Below are positions 50,568 to 58,738 of a DNA stretch of 64,000 nt, piece by piece. The notes under the pieces are model-generated. The model searched no databases and was not told the origin of the DNA. It was given only the letters and a program-made list of their open reading frames with translations. The position numbers were made by a program, and so were the translations under genes. The stretch is from Novosphingobium kaempferiae (GTDB lineage Bacteria; Pseudomonadota; Alphaproteobacteria; Sphingomonadales; Sphingomonadaceae): contig NZ_CP089301.1 in assembly GCF_021227995.1 (NCBI RefSeq), positions 2,852,001 through 2,916,000 on the forward strand, given 5' to 3'. Numbering within the stretch: position 1 is the stretch's first letter; each line of letters starts with the position of its first letter.

Positions 50568-51517
50568 GCGAAAGTCCTCACGTTTTCGGGGGAGTTCTGC
50601 GCGGGCGACCAGCCCTTGGGCAACCCCGCATCGGGAATGAAGCCGTAGAGCGGCTCGCCCGGCAGCGCGGCGGCGACCACGCGGCGCGATTCCTGCAGGC
50701 GCTCGATGTCGATGCCGGTGCGGCAGCCCATCGCCTCCAGCATGAAGACGAGATCCTCGGTGACGATGTTGCCGCTCGCGCCCGGCGCGAAGGGGCAGCC
50801 GCCAAGGCCGCCGATCGAGGCGTCGAAGGTGGTGATCCCGGCTTCGAGCCCGGCCACCACGTTGGCAAGGCCGAGCCCGCGCGTGTTGTGCAGGTGCAGC
50901 CCGGTCACGGCATGGTCGCCCACCTCGCCGCGCACCATCTTCACCAGCCGCTTGACATCGCCGGGCGTGGCGTAGCCGGTGGTGTCGGACAGGCCGACCT
51001 CGTCGCAGCCTGCCGCCATCAGCTCGGACGCGAGGCGCAGGATCGTCGCATCGGGGATCGCGCCCTCCAGCGTGCAGCCGAACACGGTCGAGAGGCTGCC
51101 CTCGAAGTGCGGGCGGCGATCCTCGGGCAACTGGGCGAGCATCGCGGTGATCGCACGGACTTCCTCCAGCACCTGCTCGTGCGTCTTGCGCAGGTTGGCG
51201 AGGCTGTGCGTCTCGGAGACCGAGAGCGGCAGCGTCAGCTTGTGCGCGCCCGCCGCCACGGCATCGGCCGCGCCGCGCCGGTTGGGCACCAGCACCGCCA
51301 CCGTCACGCCTTCGTGGCGGCGCGTGTGCTCGACGATCTCGGCGGTGTCGGCAAGCTGGGGGATCAGCTTGGCGGGCACGAAGCTGCCCACCTCGATCTC
51401 CTTGACGCCGGCGGCGACGAGTTCGTCGATCCAGACCTTCTTGGCCTCGGTCGGCATGACCCGCTTGACGTTCTGAAGCCCGTCGCGCGGCCCCACTTCG
51501 CTAACCAGAATGTCCAT
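50564..51517 (-). CDS. Hydroxymethylglutaryl-CoA lyase family protein
   Basis: A 317-residue DRE-TIM enzyme. The DRE motif is VGPRDGLQN, metal ligands lie in GLHLHNTRG, and the catalytic Cys is in GGLGGCPFAPGASGN, all as in HMG-CoA lyase. It cleaves HMG-CoA or a related 3-hydroxy-3-methylacyl-CoA to a ketoacid and acyl-CoA. It heads a five-gene operon; a 20-bp operator copy sits 37 bases before its ATG. The CoA ester could be supplied by the divergent CaiB-type transferase. Confidence 0.93.
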   Translation of the reverse strand: MDILVSEVGPRDGLQNVKRVMPTEAKKVWIDELVAAGVKEIEVGSFVPAKLIPQLADTAEIVEHTRRHEGVTVAVLVPNRRGAADAVAAGAHKLTLPLSVSETHSLANLRKTHEQVLEEVRAITAMLAQLPEDRRPHFEGSLSTVFGCTLEGAIPDATILRLASELMAAGCDEVGLSDTTGYATPGDVKRLVKMVRGEVGDHAVTGLHLHNTRGLGLANVVAGLEAGITTFDASIGGLGGCPFAPGASGNIVTEDLVFMLEAMGCRTGIDIERLQESRRVVAAALPGEPLYGFIPDAGLPKGWSPAQNSPENVRTFA

Positions 51518-51553
51518 CTCGAACTGACCCTACTGCATCGCAAACACGGATAT

Positions 51554-51573
51554 TTGTTCTAAAGGTATAGCAA
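51554..51573. promoter_or_regulatory. Putative locus operator before the HMG-CoA lyase operon
   Basis: TTGTTCTAAAGGTATAGCAA, inside a larger palindrome ATATTTG...CAAATAT at 51550-51577. It matches TTGT-N8-TATAGCAA exactly and lies 37 bases upstream of the HMG-CoA lyase start, where a repressor could block transcription. Confidence 0.6.
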
Positions 51574-51661
51574 ATATGCCGGGGTGCAAGCGGGTGGGCT
51601 GACGCTGTGTTCGCCTGTCGGACAATGTGGAGAGGGTTGGGCAGGCGGGGAAGAAAATCCC

Positions 51662-52477
51662 TCACCCGAACGTCGGCGAGAACTGCCCCTGTTCGTGCAT
51701 GTCCAGCGTGATGCGGTAGCGATCGGCGCGGTAGTAGGCGTTGGTGACGAGCACGGTGAGGCCGTTGTCGTCCTCCACCAGACGCTCGACGTGGAGCACC
51801 GCCGCGCGCGGTTCGCACTGGAGCTGCTCGGCCATCTCGGGGTCGGCGACCATCGCCTCGATGGTCTGGATCGCGCCGCCGATCCGCACCCCGGCCTCGC
51901 GCAGCAGCGAGAGGATCGGGCGCTCGGTCAGGCGCTCGGGCGTCACCGAGACGCCCAGCCCCGCGCGCATGTGGCTGACGATCACGCCCAGCGGCCCGTT
52001 GCGGCTGGACCGCAGGCGCACCGCGCGGATCGCGGGCTCGCCCTCCACCAGCCCCAGCTTCTGCGCGATGGCGTCCTGCGCGGGCTCGGTGGTGACTTCG
52101 AGCACCTTGACCGCGGTGTTCTGGCCGAAGGCGATCAGCGATTCGACCGCCTGGTCGATGTTCGCCTCGATCGGCTTGGACGCGGCGCGGAAGATGACGT
52201 GCGTGCCGAGGCGGCGGCGGCGCTCCACGAAGCCGCCGGTCGCCAGTTCGTCCAGCGCGCGGCGCGCGGTGATGCGCGACACGTCGTAGCTTTCCGCCAG
52301 TTCCATCTCGGTCGGCACCGGCGATCCGAACGGGCGGTCCCCACGCGTGATCTCGTCGCGCAGCGTCAGGTAGATCTGGTGGTAGAGCGGGATCGCCGCG
52401 TCGCGGGCAAGCTGCCCCTGAGTGCCGATCGCCGCGCCGATCCGCGCGATCGAGGCCACCCTTTTCACTGCCGTCAT
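51662..52477 (-). CDS. GntR family transcriptional regulator (HutC/UTRA type)
   Basis: A 271-residue regulator. The GntR winged helix occupies about residues 30-95 (IPLYHQIYLTLRDEITRGDRPFGSPVPTEMELAESYDVSRITARRALDELATGGFVERRRRLGTHV). The UTRA ligand domain follows (about 110-270: RLRSSRNGPLGVIVSHMRAGL, YYRADRYRITLDM). UTRA domains bind small effectors such as sugars, urocanate or amino acids. The start at 52477 has GGGGGA upstream. It lies between the two operons that carry the best operators and is divergent from the CoA transferase. Confidence 0.92.
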   Translation of the reverse strand: MTAVKRVASIARIGAAIGTQGQLARDAAIPLYHQIYLTLRDEITRGDRPFGSPVPTEMELAESYDVSRITARRALDELATGGFVERRRRLGTHVIFRAASKPIEANIDQAVESLIAFGQNTAVKVLEVTTEPAQDAIAQKLGLVEGEPAIRAVRLRSSRNGPLGVIVSHMRAGLGVSVTPERLTERPILSLLREAGVRIGGAIQTIEAMVADPEMAEQLQCEPRAAVLHVERLVEDDNGLTVLVTNAYYRADRYRITLDMHEQGQFSPTFG

Positions 52478-52619
52478 CCCATGGTCCCCCAAGTCAGTTG
52501 TCCTCCCTACCGCGCCGCGCGGCACTTGGCCAATAGCGCAGGCCCTCTGTCCGCCATGCGAGCAGTCGCGCGATAGGTGGGCGACGCGGGCCGCCCCGTC
52601 CTTGCTAGATCATGCTCAA

Positions 52620-52639
52620 TTGTATTATCCATATAGCAA
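52620..52639. promoter_or_regulatory. Putative locus operator between GntR and CoA transferase
   Basis: TTGTATTATCCATATAGCAA, within AATTG...CAATT at 52618-52641. Exact match to TTGT-N8-TATAGCAA, 39 bases upstream of the CoA transferase start and 143 bases upstream of the divergent GntR start. Confidence 0.6.
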
Positions 52640-52677
52640 TTTCAGCGACACAACCAAGGCACGTCAGGGGCAACATC

Positions 52678-53859
52678 TTGAGCGCAAAGCAGGAAAACGA
52701 GGGCGCGGGGCAGCAGGCGAATCCGGCCCCGCTGGCAGGAATCACCGTGATCGAGTTCACGCATATGGTGATGGGGCCTTCGGTCGGCGTGATCCTGGGA
52801 GACCTCGGCGCGGACGTCATCAAGGTGGAACCGCCCGAGGGCGACCGCACCCGCACGCTGCTCGGTTCGGGATCGGGCTACTTCCCGATGTTCAACCGCA
52901 ACAAGCGCAGCATCTGCCTCGACCTCAAGAACCCGGACGACCTGAAGCACGCACAGGCGCTGTGCGCCGATGCCGACGTGGTGATCGAGAACTTCCGCCC
53001 CGGCACCCTCGCCCGCCTCGGCCTCGGCTACGAGGCGCTGTCGGAGGCGAACCCCGGCCTCATCTACTGCTCGGCCAAGGGCTTCCTGAAGGGCCCTTAC
53101 GAGGAGCGCACCGCGCTTGACGAGGTAACGCAGATGATGGGCGGCCTCGCCTACATGACCGGCCCGCCGGGACGCCCGCTGCGCGCCGGTTCCTCGGTGA
53201 TCGACATCACCGGCGGCATGTTCGGCGTCATCGGCATCCTCGCCGCGCTGGAGCAGCGCCACCGCACCGGCAAGGGCGCCGAGATCAAGTGCAGCCTCTA
53301 CGAGACGACCGCGTTCCTCGTCGGCCAGCACATCGCGCAGAAGGCCGTCACCGGCGCCGCCGCAAGGCCGATGCCGGTGCGCATCTCCGCCTGGGCGATC
53401 TACGACGTGTTCGAGACGGCCAACGAAGGCGAGCAGCTCTTCGTCGGCGTCGTCAGCGACGGGCAGTGGAAGACCTTCTGCGCCGACTTCGGCATGACCG
53501 AACTCGCCGCCCGCACCGAATGGGAGACCAACAACGAGCGCGTGAAGGCGCGCGACGAGATCATTCCGGTGGTCTCCGCCCTGTTCCGCTCGATGCCGCG
53601 CGAGGAACTGGTGGCGAAGCTGGAGAAGAGCGGCCTGCCCTTCGCCCCGATCGCCAAGCCCGAGGAACTCGTCGACGACGCGCACCTCAACGCGGGCGGG
53701 GGCCTGCTCGACGTGACGCTGGCGGACGGCACCGTGGCGCGCCTGCCCGCGCTGCCGCTGGAGATCGACGGGATGCGCCCCGGCCTGTTCCGCGACCTGC
53801 CGCGCCCCGACGAGCATGGCGACGAGCTGCGTAACCGCATCGCCGGAACCGGACGCTGA
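52678..53859 (+). CDS. CaiB/BaiF CoA-transferase (family III)
   Basis: A 393-residue CoA transferase that moves CoA between carboxylates. Motifs: VIEFTHMVMGPSVGVILGDLGADVIKVEPPEGD, RNKRSICLDLKN, VVIENFRPGTLARLGLGYEAL, and the catalytic Asp in ALDEVTQMMGGLAYMTGPP. TTG at 52678 is chosen because AGGGG precedes it and earlier starts would put the operator inside the gene. It begins an operon with LeuC/LeuD-type subunits and a flavoprotein. Likely activates a dicarboxylic acid, for example with succinyl-CoA as donor. Confidence 0.9.
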   Translation: MSAKQENEGAGQQANPAPLAGITVIEFTHMVMGPSVGVILGDLGADVIKVEPPEGDRTRTLLGSGSGYFPMFNRNKRSICLDLKNPDDLKHAQALCADADVVIENFRPGTLARLGLGYEALSEANPGLIYCSAKGFLKGPYEERTALDEVTQMMGGLAYMTGPPGRPLRAGSSVIDITGGMFGVIGILAALEQRHRTGKGAEIKCSLYETTAFLVGQHIAQKAVTGAAARPMPVRISAWAIYDVFETANEGEQLFVGVVSDGQWKTFCADFGMTELAARTEWETNNERVKARDEIIPVVSALFRSMPREELVAKLEKSGLPFAPIAKPEELVDDAHLNAGGGLLDVTLADGTVARLPALPLEIDGMRPGLFRDLPRPDEHGDELRNRIAGTGR

Positions 53860-53864
53860 CCCGC

Positions 53865-55283
53865 ATGGCGCGCACGCTGTTCGACAAGCTGTGGAATGCG
53901 CATCTGGTGCGCGATCTGGGCGGCGGCACCGGCCTCGTCGCCATCGACCGCGTGCTGCTGCACGAGCGGACCGGCGGCATCGCGCTCAAGGCGCTTGAGG
54001 AGAGCGGCCGCCCGGTGCGCGATCCCGCGCGCGTGTTCGTGACGATGGACCATGTGGTCGACACCCTGCCCGGGCGCGGCGATCGCACGATCATGCCGAC
54101 CGGGACCGACTTCATCCTCGCCACGCGCGAGGCGGCGCTGCGCGCGGGCGCGACGCTGTTCGACATCGGCGATCCCCGGCAGGGCATCGTCCACGTCATC
54201 TCGCCCGAGAACGCGGTGGTGCTGCCCGGCCTCACCCTCGTCTGCCCGGACAGCCACACCTGCACGCAAGGGGCATTCGGCGCGCTGGCATGGGGCATCG
54301 GCTCCAGCGAGGCGGAGCACGCGCTCGCCACCGGCACGCTGCGGATCACCCGCCCGAAGCAGATGCGCGTCACCGTCTCGGGCGAACTCGCGCCGGGCGT
54401 CACCGCCAAGGATCTCGCGCTCCATGTCGTCGCGCGGCTGGGTTCGGGCGGCGGGCGCGCGCACGTCATCGAATACGCCGGGCCGACCATCGCCGCGCTG
54501 CCGATGGAAGCACGCATGACGCTGTGCAACATGGCGACCGAACTGGCCGCCTTCACCGCCGTCATCGCCCCCGACGCCGCCACCGCCGCGTGGCTTGAGG
54601 GGCGGACTTATGCGCCCAGGGGCGAGGACTGGCAGGCTGCGCTGGCCGACTGGGCGGACCTCAACACCGATGACGGCGCCGCCTTCGACCGCGAGGTCGC
54701 CATCGACGCCGCCGACGTCGTGCCGATGATAAGCTGGGGCACCGCGCCGCAACAGTCGGTGCCGCTCGCGGGCCGCGTGCCCCGGCTCGCCGAGCCCGCG
54801 CCCGACGCCGCGCCGACCACGCCCGAGGCGCATGCGCGCGCCCTCGCCTACATGGATCTGGCCGAGGACGCCGCGCTGCTCGGCCTGCCGATCGATGCCG
54901 CCTTCATCGGGTCCTGCACCAACGCCCGCCTGCCCGACCTGCGCGCCGCCGCCAGCATCCTCGCGGGCCGCAAGGTCGCCGAGGGCGTGCGCGCGATCTG
55001 CGTGCCCGGCTCCACCCGCGTCAAGGCCGAGGCCGAGGCCGAGGGGCTCGACCGCGTGTTCCTCGACGCCGGGTTCGAGTGGCGAGAGGCGGGCTGCTCG
55101 ATGTGCTTCTTCTCCGGCGGCGAGCACTTCGGCGAGGAGGAGCGTGTGATCTCCACCACCAACCGCAACTTCGAGAGCCGACAGGGCCCGCGCACGCGCA
55201 CGCACCTCGCCTCGCCCGCGACGGTCGCCGCATCGGCCATCGCCGGGCGCATCGCCGATCCCCGCGAACTGGAGGCGCACTGA
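53865..55283 (+). CDS. Aconitase-family dehydratase large subunit (LeuC-like)
   Basis: A 472-residue 4Fe-4S hydro-lyase subunit. Features: FVTMDHVVDT, VCPDSHTCTQGAFGALAWGIGSSEAEHALATGTL, Fe-S ligands in FIGSCTNARLPD and AGCSMCFFSGGEH. The last motif differs from the LeuC norm (CSMCLAMN), so a substrate other than isopropylmalate is likely, such as dimethylmalate/citraconate-type acids. Its stop overlaps the small-subunit start (TGATG). The genomic setting, without leucine genes, supports a catabolic isomerase or hydratase role. Confidence 0.9.
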   Translation: MARTLFDKLWNAHLVRDLGGGTGLVAIDRVLLHERTGGIALKALEESGRPVRDPARVFVTMDHVVDTLPGRGDRTIMPTGTDFILATREAALRAGATLFDIGDPRQGIVHVISPENAVVLPGLTLVCPDSHTCTQGAFGALAWGIGSSEAEHALATGTLRITRPKQMRVTVSGELAPGVTAKDLALHVVARLGSGGGRAHVIEYAGPTIAALPMEARMTLCNMATELAAFTAVIAPDAATAAWLEGRTYAPRGEDWQAALADWADLNTDDGAAFDREVAIDAADVVPMISWGTAPQQSVPLAGRVPRLAEPAPDAAPTTPEAHARALAYMDLAEDAALLGLPIDAAFIGSCTNARLPDLRAAASILAGRKVAEGVRAICVPGSTRVKAEAEAEGLDRVFLDAGFEWREAGCSMCFFSGGEHFGEEERVISTTNRNFESRQGPRTRTHLASPATVAASAIAGRIADPRELEAH

Positions 55284-55897
55284 TGGAACCGTTCCGTATC
55301 CTGCGGTCCATCGCCGCACCGCTGATCCGCGACAACGTGGACACCGACGCCATCATCCCCTCGCGCGAGATGAAGTCGGTGTCGAAGAAGGGCCTTTCGG
55401 TGGGCCTCTTCGCGGGATGGCGCTACAGCGACGTCGATGCGCGCGTGCCCGATCCCGCCTTCGTGCTCAACCGCCCGGAATACGCCAACGCCAAAATCCT
55501 GCTCGGCGGCGGCAACTTCGGCAGCGGATCGAGCCGCGAGCACGCGGTCTGGGCGCTGGCCGAATACGGCTTCCGCGCCGTGATCGCGACCGGGTTCAGC
55601 CCGATTTTCCGGGGCAACTGCGTGCGCAACGGCGTGCTGCCGATCGCCATGGACCCCGCGCCTTTCGACGAGCCCGGCCTCGTGCTGGAAATCGACCTGC
55701 CCGCCCAGGAGATCCGTGGCAATGGCCGGACCTGGCACTTCGACATTGACGAGGAAGCGAAATTGATGCTGACCGAGGGCCTCGACCCCATCGCCCTGAC
55801 CCTGCTCGACCGGCCGGCGATCGACGCCCATGAAAGCGCCGACCGGCAGGCCCGGCCCTGGGCCTGGTCGGTGCTTCCGCAGGGAGACGCGGCATGA
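55283..55897 (+). CDS. Aconitase-family dehydratase small subunit (LeuD-like)
   Basis: A 204-residue swivel-domain subunit. DNVDTDAIIPSREMKSV binds near the active site, and GGGNFGSGSSREHAVWALAEYGFRAVIATGFSPIFRGNCVRNGVLPI is the LeuD signature (Cys of GCGSS replaced by Ser). It works with the large subunit just upstream. ATG at 55283 and the overlap with the flavoprotein start (ATGA at 55894) show one operon. Confidence 0.9.
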   Translation: MEPFRILRSIAAPLIRDNVDTDAIIPSREMKSVSKKGLSVGLFAGWRYSDVDARVPDPAFVLNRPEYANAKILLGGGNFGSGSSREHAVWALAEYGFRAVIATGFSPIFRGNCVRNGVLPIAMDPAPFDEPGLVLEIDLPAQEIRGNGRTWHFDIDEEAKLMLTEGLDPIALTLLDRPAIDAHESADRQARPWAWSVLPQGDAA

Positions 55898-57264
55898 GCG
55901 AGACGATGCACGTTCCGGTCGTGGTGATCGGCGCCGGTGCGACCGGCCTGTGCGCCGCGCTCGCCGCCGCCGACGCGGGCGTCGAGGTGCTGGTGATCGA
56001 GCGTGACGAGACCCCGCTGGGCTCCACCGCGATGTCGACCGGCCTCATCCCCGCCGCCGGGACGCCCGAGCAGGCCGCGCAGGGCGTGGTCGATTCGGCG
56101 GAGATCTTCGCCGCGGACATCACCCGCAAGACCAAGGGTCGCGCAGATCCGGCGATGGCGCTCAACCTCGCGCGGCACTCGGCCGAGACGGTGGCGTGGA
56201 TGCGCGAACGCCACGCGATCCCGCTCGACCTGCTGGACGGCTTCACCTACCCCGGCCACAGCGCGCGCCGCATGTACGGCACCCCCAAGCGCTCGGGCGG
56301 CGAACTGATGGGCTGCCTCCAGAGCGCGGCGGAGGACGCGGGCGCGATGCTCGTCACCGACGCCACCGTGACCGAACTCGTCGCCGACGCAACCGGCCGC
56401 GTCACGCTGGTGCGCTTCGCCCGCCCCGACGGCACCGTCGAGGAGGTGTCCTGCGACGCGCTGGTGCTCGCCTGCTCGGGCTTCGCGGGCAACGCGGCGA
56501 TGGTCGCGCAGCACATCCCCGAGATGGCCGAGGCGACCTTCCACGGCCATCCCGGCAACAAGGGCGACGCGCTGCGCTGGGGCGAGCAGCTCGGCGCCGC
56601 CATGGCCGACCTCACCGGCTACCAGGGCCACGGCGGGCTTGCCGCCGGGCACGGCATCCCGATCCTCTGGCCGCTCATCATGCAGGGCGGTTTCCAGGTG
56701 AACACCGCAGGCGAACGCTTCAGCAACGAGGCGGCGGGCTATTCGGAACAGGCCGCCAAGGTCAACGCGCAGCCCGGCCACGTCGCCTGGTCGATCTTCG
56801 ACGAGCGGCTGCACACGCTGATGTGCGAGTTCGAGGACTACCGCGACGCCATCTCCGCGCAGGCGGTGGTCAGGGCGGACGACCTCGAACAGCTCGCCTT
56901 CGCGACGCGCCTGCCCGCCGACGTGCTGGCGCGCACCGTCGCCGACGTCGCCGCGCTCACCCGTGGCGAGGGCGAGGATGCCTTCGGCCGCGACTTCACC
57001 GGCAAGCCCGAACTCGCCGGGCCGTGGTACGCCGCCAAGGTCACCGGCGCGCTGTTCCACACGCAGGGCGGCCTCGTGGTCGACGACGAGGCGCGCGTGC
57101 TGCGCCCGGACGGCAGCCCGCTGCCCAACGTCTTCGCGGGCGGCGGCGCGGCGCGCGGCATCTCGGGCGACGGCTCCTACGGCTACCTCGCAGGCAACGG
57201 CCTGCTGACCGCGACGACGCTCGGCAAGATCGCGGGACGCAGCGCCGCGGCGCTGGTGGGGTAA
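55894..57264 (+). CDS. FAD-dependent oxidoreductase (fumarate reductase/tricarballylate dehydrogenase-like)
   Basis: A 456-residue flavoprotein of the FrdA/3-ketosteroid-dehydrogenase group. N-terminal VVIGAGATGLCAALAAADAGVEVLVIERDETPLGSTAMSTG; middle FAGNAAMVAQHI, GHPGNKGDALRWGEQLGA and NTAGERFSNEAAGY; C-terminal TQGGLVVDDEARVLRPDGSPLPNVFAGGGAARGISG with the second FAD site. It probably reduces or forms a C=C bond in a dicarboxylic acid, next to the hydratase and CoA transferase. Last gene of the operon. Confidence 0.9.
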   Translation: MSETMHVPVVVIGAGATGLCAALAAADAGVEVLVIERDETPLGSTAMSTGLIPAAGTPEQAAQGVVDSAEIFAADITRKTKGRADPAMALNLARHSAETVAWMRERHAIPLDLLDGFTYPGHSARRMYGTPKRSGGELMGCLQSAAEDAGAMLVTDATVTELVADATGRVTLVRFARPDGTVEEVSCDALVLACSGFAGNAAMVAQHIPEMAEATFHGHPGNKGDALRWGEQLGAAMADLTGYQGHGGLAAGHGIPILWPLIMQGGFQVNTAGERFSNEAAGYSEQAAKVNAQPGHVAWSIFDERLHTLMCEFEDYRDAISAQAVVRADDLEQLAFATRLPADVLARTVADVAALTRGEGEDAFGRDFTGKPELAGPWYAAKVTGALFHTQGGLVVDDEARVLRPDGSPLPNVFAGGGAARGISGDGSYGYLAGNGLLTATTLGKIAGRSAAALVG

Positions 57265-57284
57265 TCTCAAACCATCATTCTGAC

Positions 57285-57391
57285 CCGTCGCCCCTGCGAA
57301 GGCAGGGGCCCATCCCAGGCTGGCCTCCTCGCGGTGAGCAAGGTGCCATGGCGAGACACCTGATGGGCCCCTGCCTGCGCAGGGGCGACGG
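57285..57391. repeat. Intergenic inverted repeat, family C
   Basis: Begins CCGTCGCCCCTGCGAAGGC and ends with the mirror GCAGGGGCGACGG. One arm base differs from the copy at 35974-36079. It follows the flavoprotein gene by about 20 bases. Confidence 0.8.
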
Positions 57392-57419
57392 CGGGTGAAA
57401 CGTGATCGCTTCCATTTAT

Positions 57420-57508
57420 CCGTCATCCCCGCGAAGGCGGGGATCCAACTGATGCGGGAGCAACACGCGCTGTCAGGAGATGGGTTCCCGCCTTCGCGGG
57501 AATGACGG
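57420..57508. repeat. Intergenic inverted repeat, family B (long copy)
   Basis: Begins CCGTCATCCCCGCGAAGGCG and ends CGCGGGAATGACGG, about 55 bases between arms. Related to the short hairpin at 31676-31705. Lies between the dehydratase operon and the first IclR gene. Confidence 0.75.
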
Positions 57509-57585
57509 ATTGAAGATGGTTCCGCCCTCAGGCGAAACCGCCCCCCGAATCTGATCGACCTGCGAACATTCGCTTGTCCCGCATG

Positions 57586-57607
57586 CTGCAAATGTACTAT
57601 GTTGCAG
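57586..57607. promoter_or_regulatory. Palindrome before IclR gene 1
   Basis: CTGCAA and TTGCAG arms (6 bp) separated by 10 bases, 53 bases before the first IclR start. IclR proteins bind such interrupted palindromes and often repress themselves, so this may be an autoregulatory site. It does not match the locus 20-bp element well. Confidence 0.4.
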
Positions 57608-57659
57608 ACAAATGAGCCGACACGCTCACCGGGATTCGCAAGCAAGGGTACGCAAGGTC

Positions 57660-58514
57660 ATGGCATCACGCGCGATCATACCTCTCGACAACCGCTCGGC
57701 CGTCGCCAACGACGTGGACGACGATGCTTCGGGCGGGCGCGGGATTCCGATCCGGGCGATCAGCCGCGCGATCAGCGTGCTGCAGGCGATCAACCGCGCC
57801 GGTTCTCTGAACATGATGGACATCGCGCAGGCCTCGCAGGTGCCCTACCCGACCGCCTGCCGCATCGTGCAGACGCTGCTCCACGAAGGCCTGATCGAGC
57901 GCGAGGAGACGCGCAAGCACTACCGCCCGACGCCGCTGGTGCAGACGCTGTCGCAGGGGTTCGAGGGGCATGGCGAGCTGGTCCACGTCGCCCGCCCGTT
58001 CATTTCGGGGCTGACGCGCGAGATCGGCTGGCCCATCTCGCTCTCCACCCATGTCGGCAGCTCGATGGTGCTGCGCGATTCGACGCATTCGCTGACTTCG
58101 CTGTGCTTCAACGAGTACCACCCCGGCTACGCGATGCCGATCCTCGACTGCGCCGCCGGGCTCGTCCACCTCGCCTTCTGCGGCGAGGAGGAGCGCGAGA
58201 CGGTGCTGGCCAGCCTGTCGCGCTACGGTGACGACGAGATCCGCCGCGTGCTCTCGGTGCTGCGCGAGGGCGCCCTGCTCGACGGCATCCGCGCCAGCGG
58301 CTACGCGGCGCGCGGGTACAACCGCTTCACGCTGAACCCGGGCAAGACCTCCTCGATCGCGGTGCCGATCCTGAGCGGCGACACCATCCACGGCTGCCTG
58401 ACGGTCGCGTTCTTCTCCACCGCGCTGGAGATCCGCGAGGCCGTGCGCGAGCTTCAGCCGCGCCTGCGCGACTGCGCCGCGCAGATCGCCGAACGAATGG
58501 GCGGGCGCCGCTGA
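57660..58514 (+). CDS. IclR family transcriptional regulator (1 of 2)
   Basis: A 284-residue regulator. The N-terminal winged helix (about 35-95) reads ISRAISVLQAINRAGSLNMMDIAQASQVPYPTACRIVQTLLHEGLIERE; the effector domain follows (about 110-280: ISLSTHVGSSMVLRDSTHSLTSLCFNEYHPGYAMPILDCAAGLVHLAF, SSIAVPILSG). IclR effectors are often small acids such as glyoxylate or aromatic acids. ATG at 57660 is chosen for AAGG upstream and family start. A close paralogue follows at 58739. Confidence 0.93.
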   Translation: MASRAIIPLDNRSAVANDVDDDASGGRGIPIRAISRAISVLQAINRAGSLNMMDIAQASQVPYPTACRIVQTLLHEGLIEREETRKHYRPTPLVQTLSQGFEGHGELVHVARPFISGLTREIGWPISLSTHVGSSMVLRDSTHSLTSLCFNEYHPGYAMPILDCAAGLVHLAFCGEEERETVLASLSRYGDDEIRRVLSVLREGALLDGIRASGYAARGYNRFTLNPGKTSSIAVPILSGDTIHGCLTVAFFSTALEIREAVRELQPRLRDCAAQIAERMGGRR

Positions 58515-58672
58515 CCGCCCGCGTATTGACTCATACGCGAAGTGCATGACCCGGCCGGAGCGCGGTCAGGTCGGCACTGAGGGGGCGCCCGATCGTTCAT
58601 CAAGATACTGAATTTACATGATTTTAAATTCTGCACCATTCTGCAATCAAGACGTCACGTTCTTTTGCACTA

Positions 58673-58692
58673 TTGTTGCGACAATATAGCAA
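58673..58692. promoter_or_regulatory. Putative locus operator before IclR gene 2
   Basis: TTGTTGCGACAATATAGCAA, within a wider near-palindrome TTTGC...GCAAA at 58664-58693. Exact match to TTGT-N8-TATAGCAA, 47 bases upstream of the second IclR start. Confidence 0.6.
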
Positions 58693-58738
58693 ATCAGATA
58701 GCCTCCCTCTCGTACTCTTCACAGGGAGGACTGATCCG

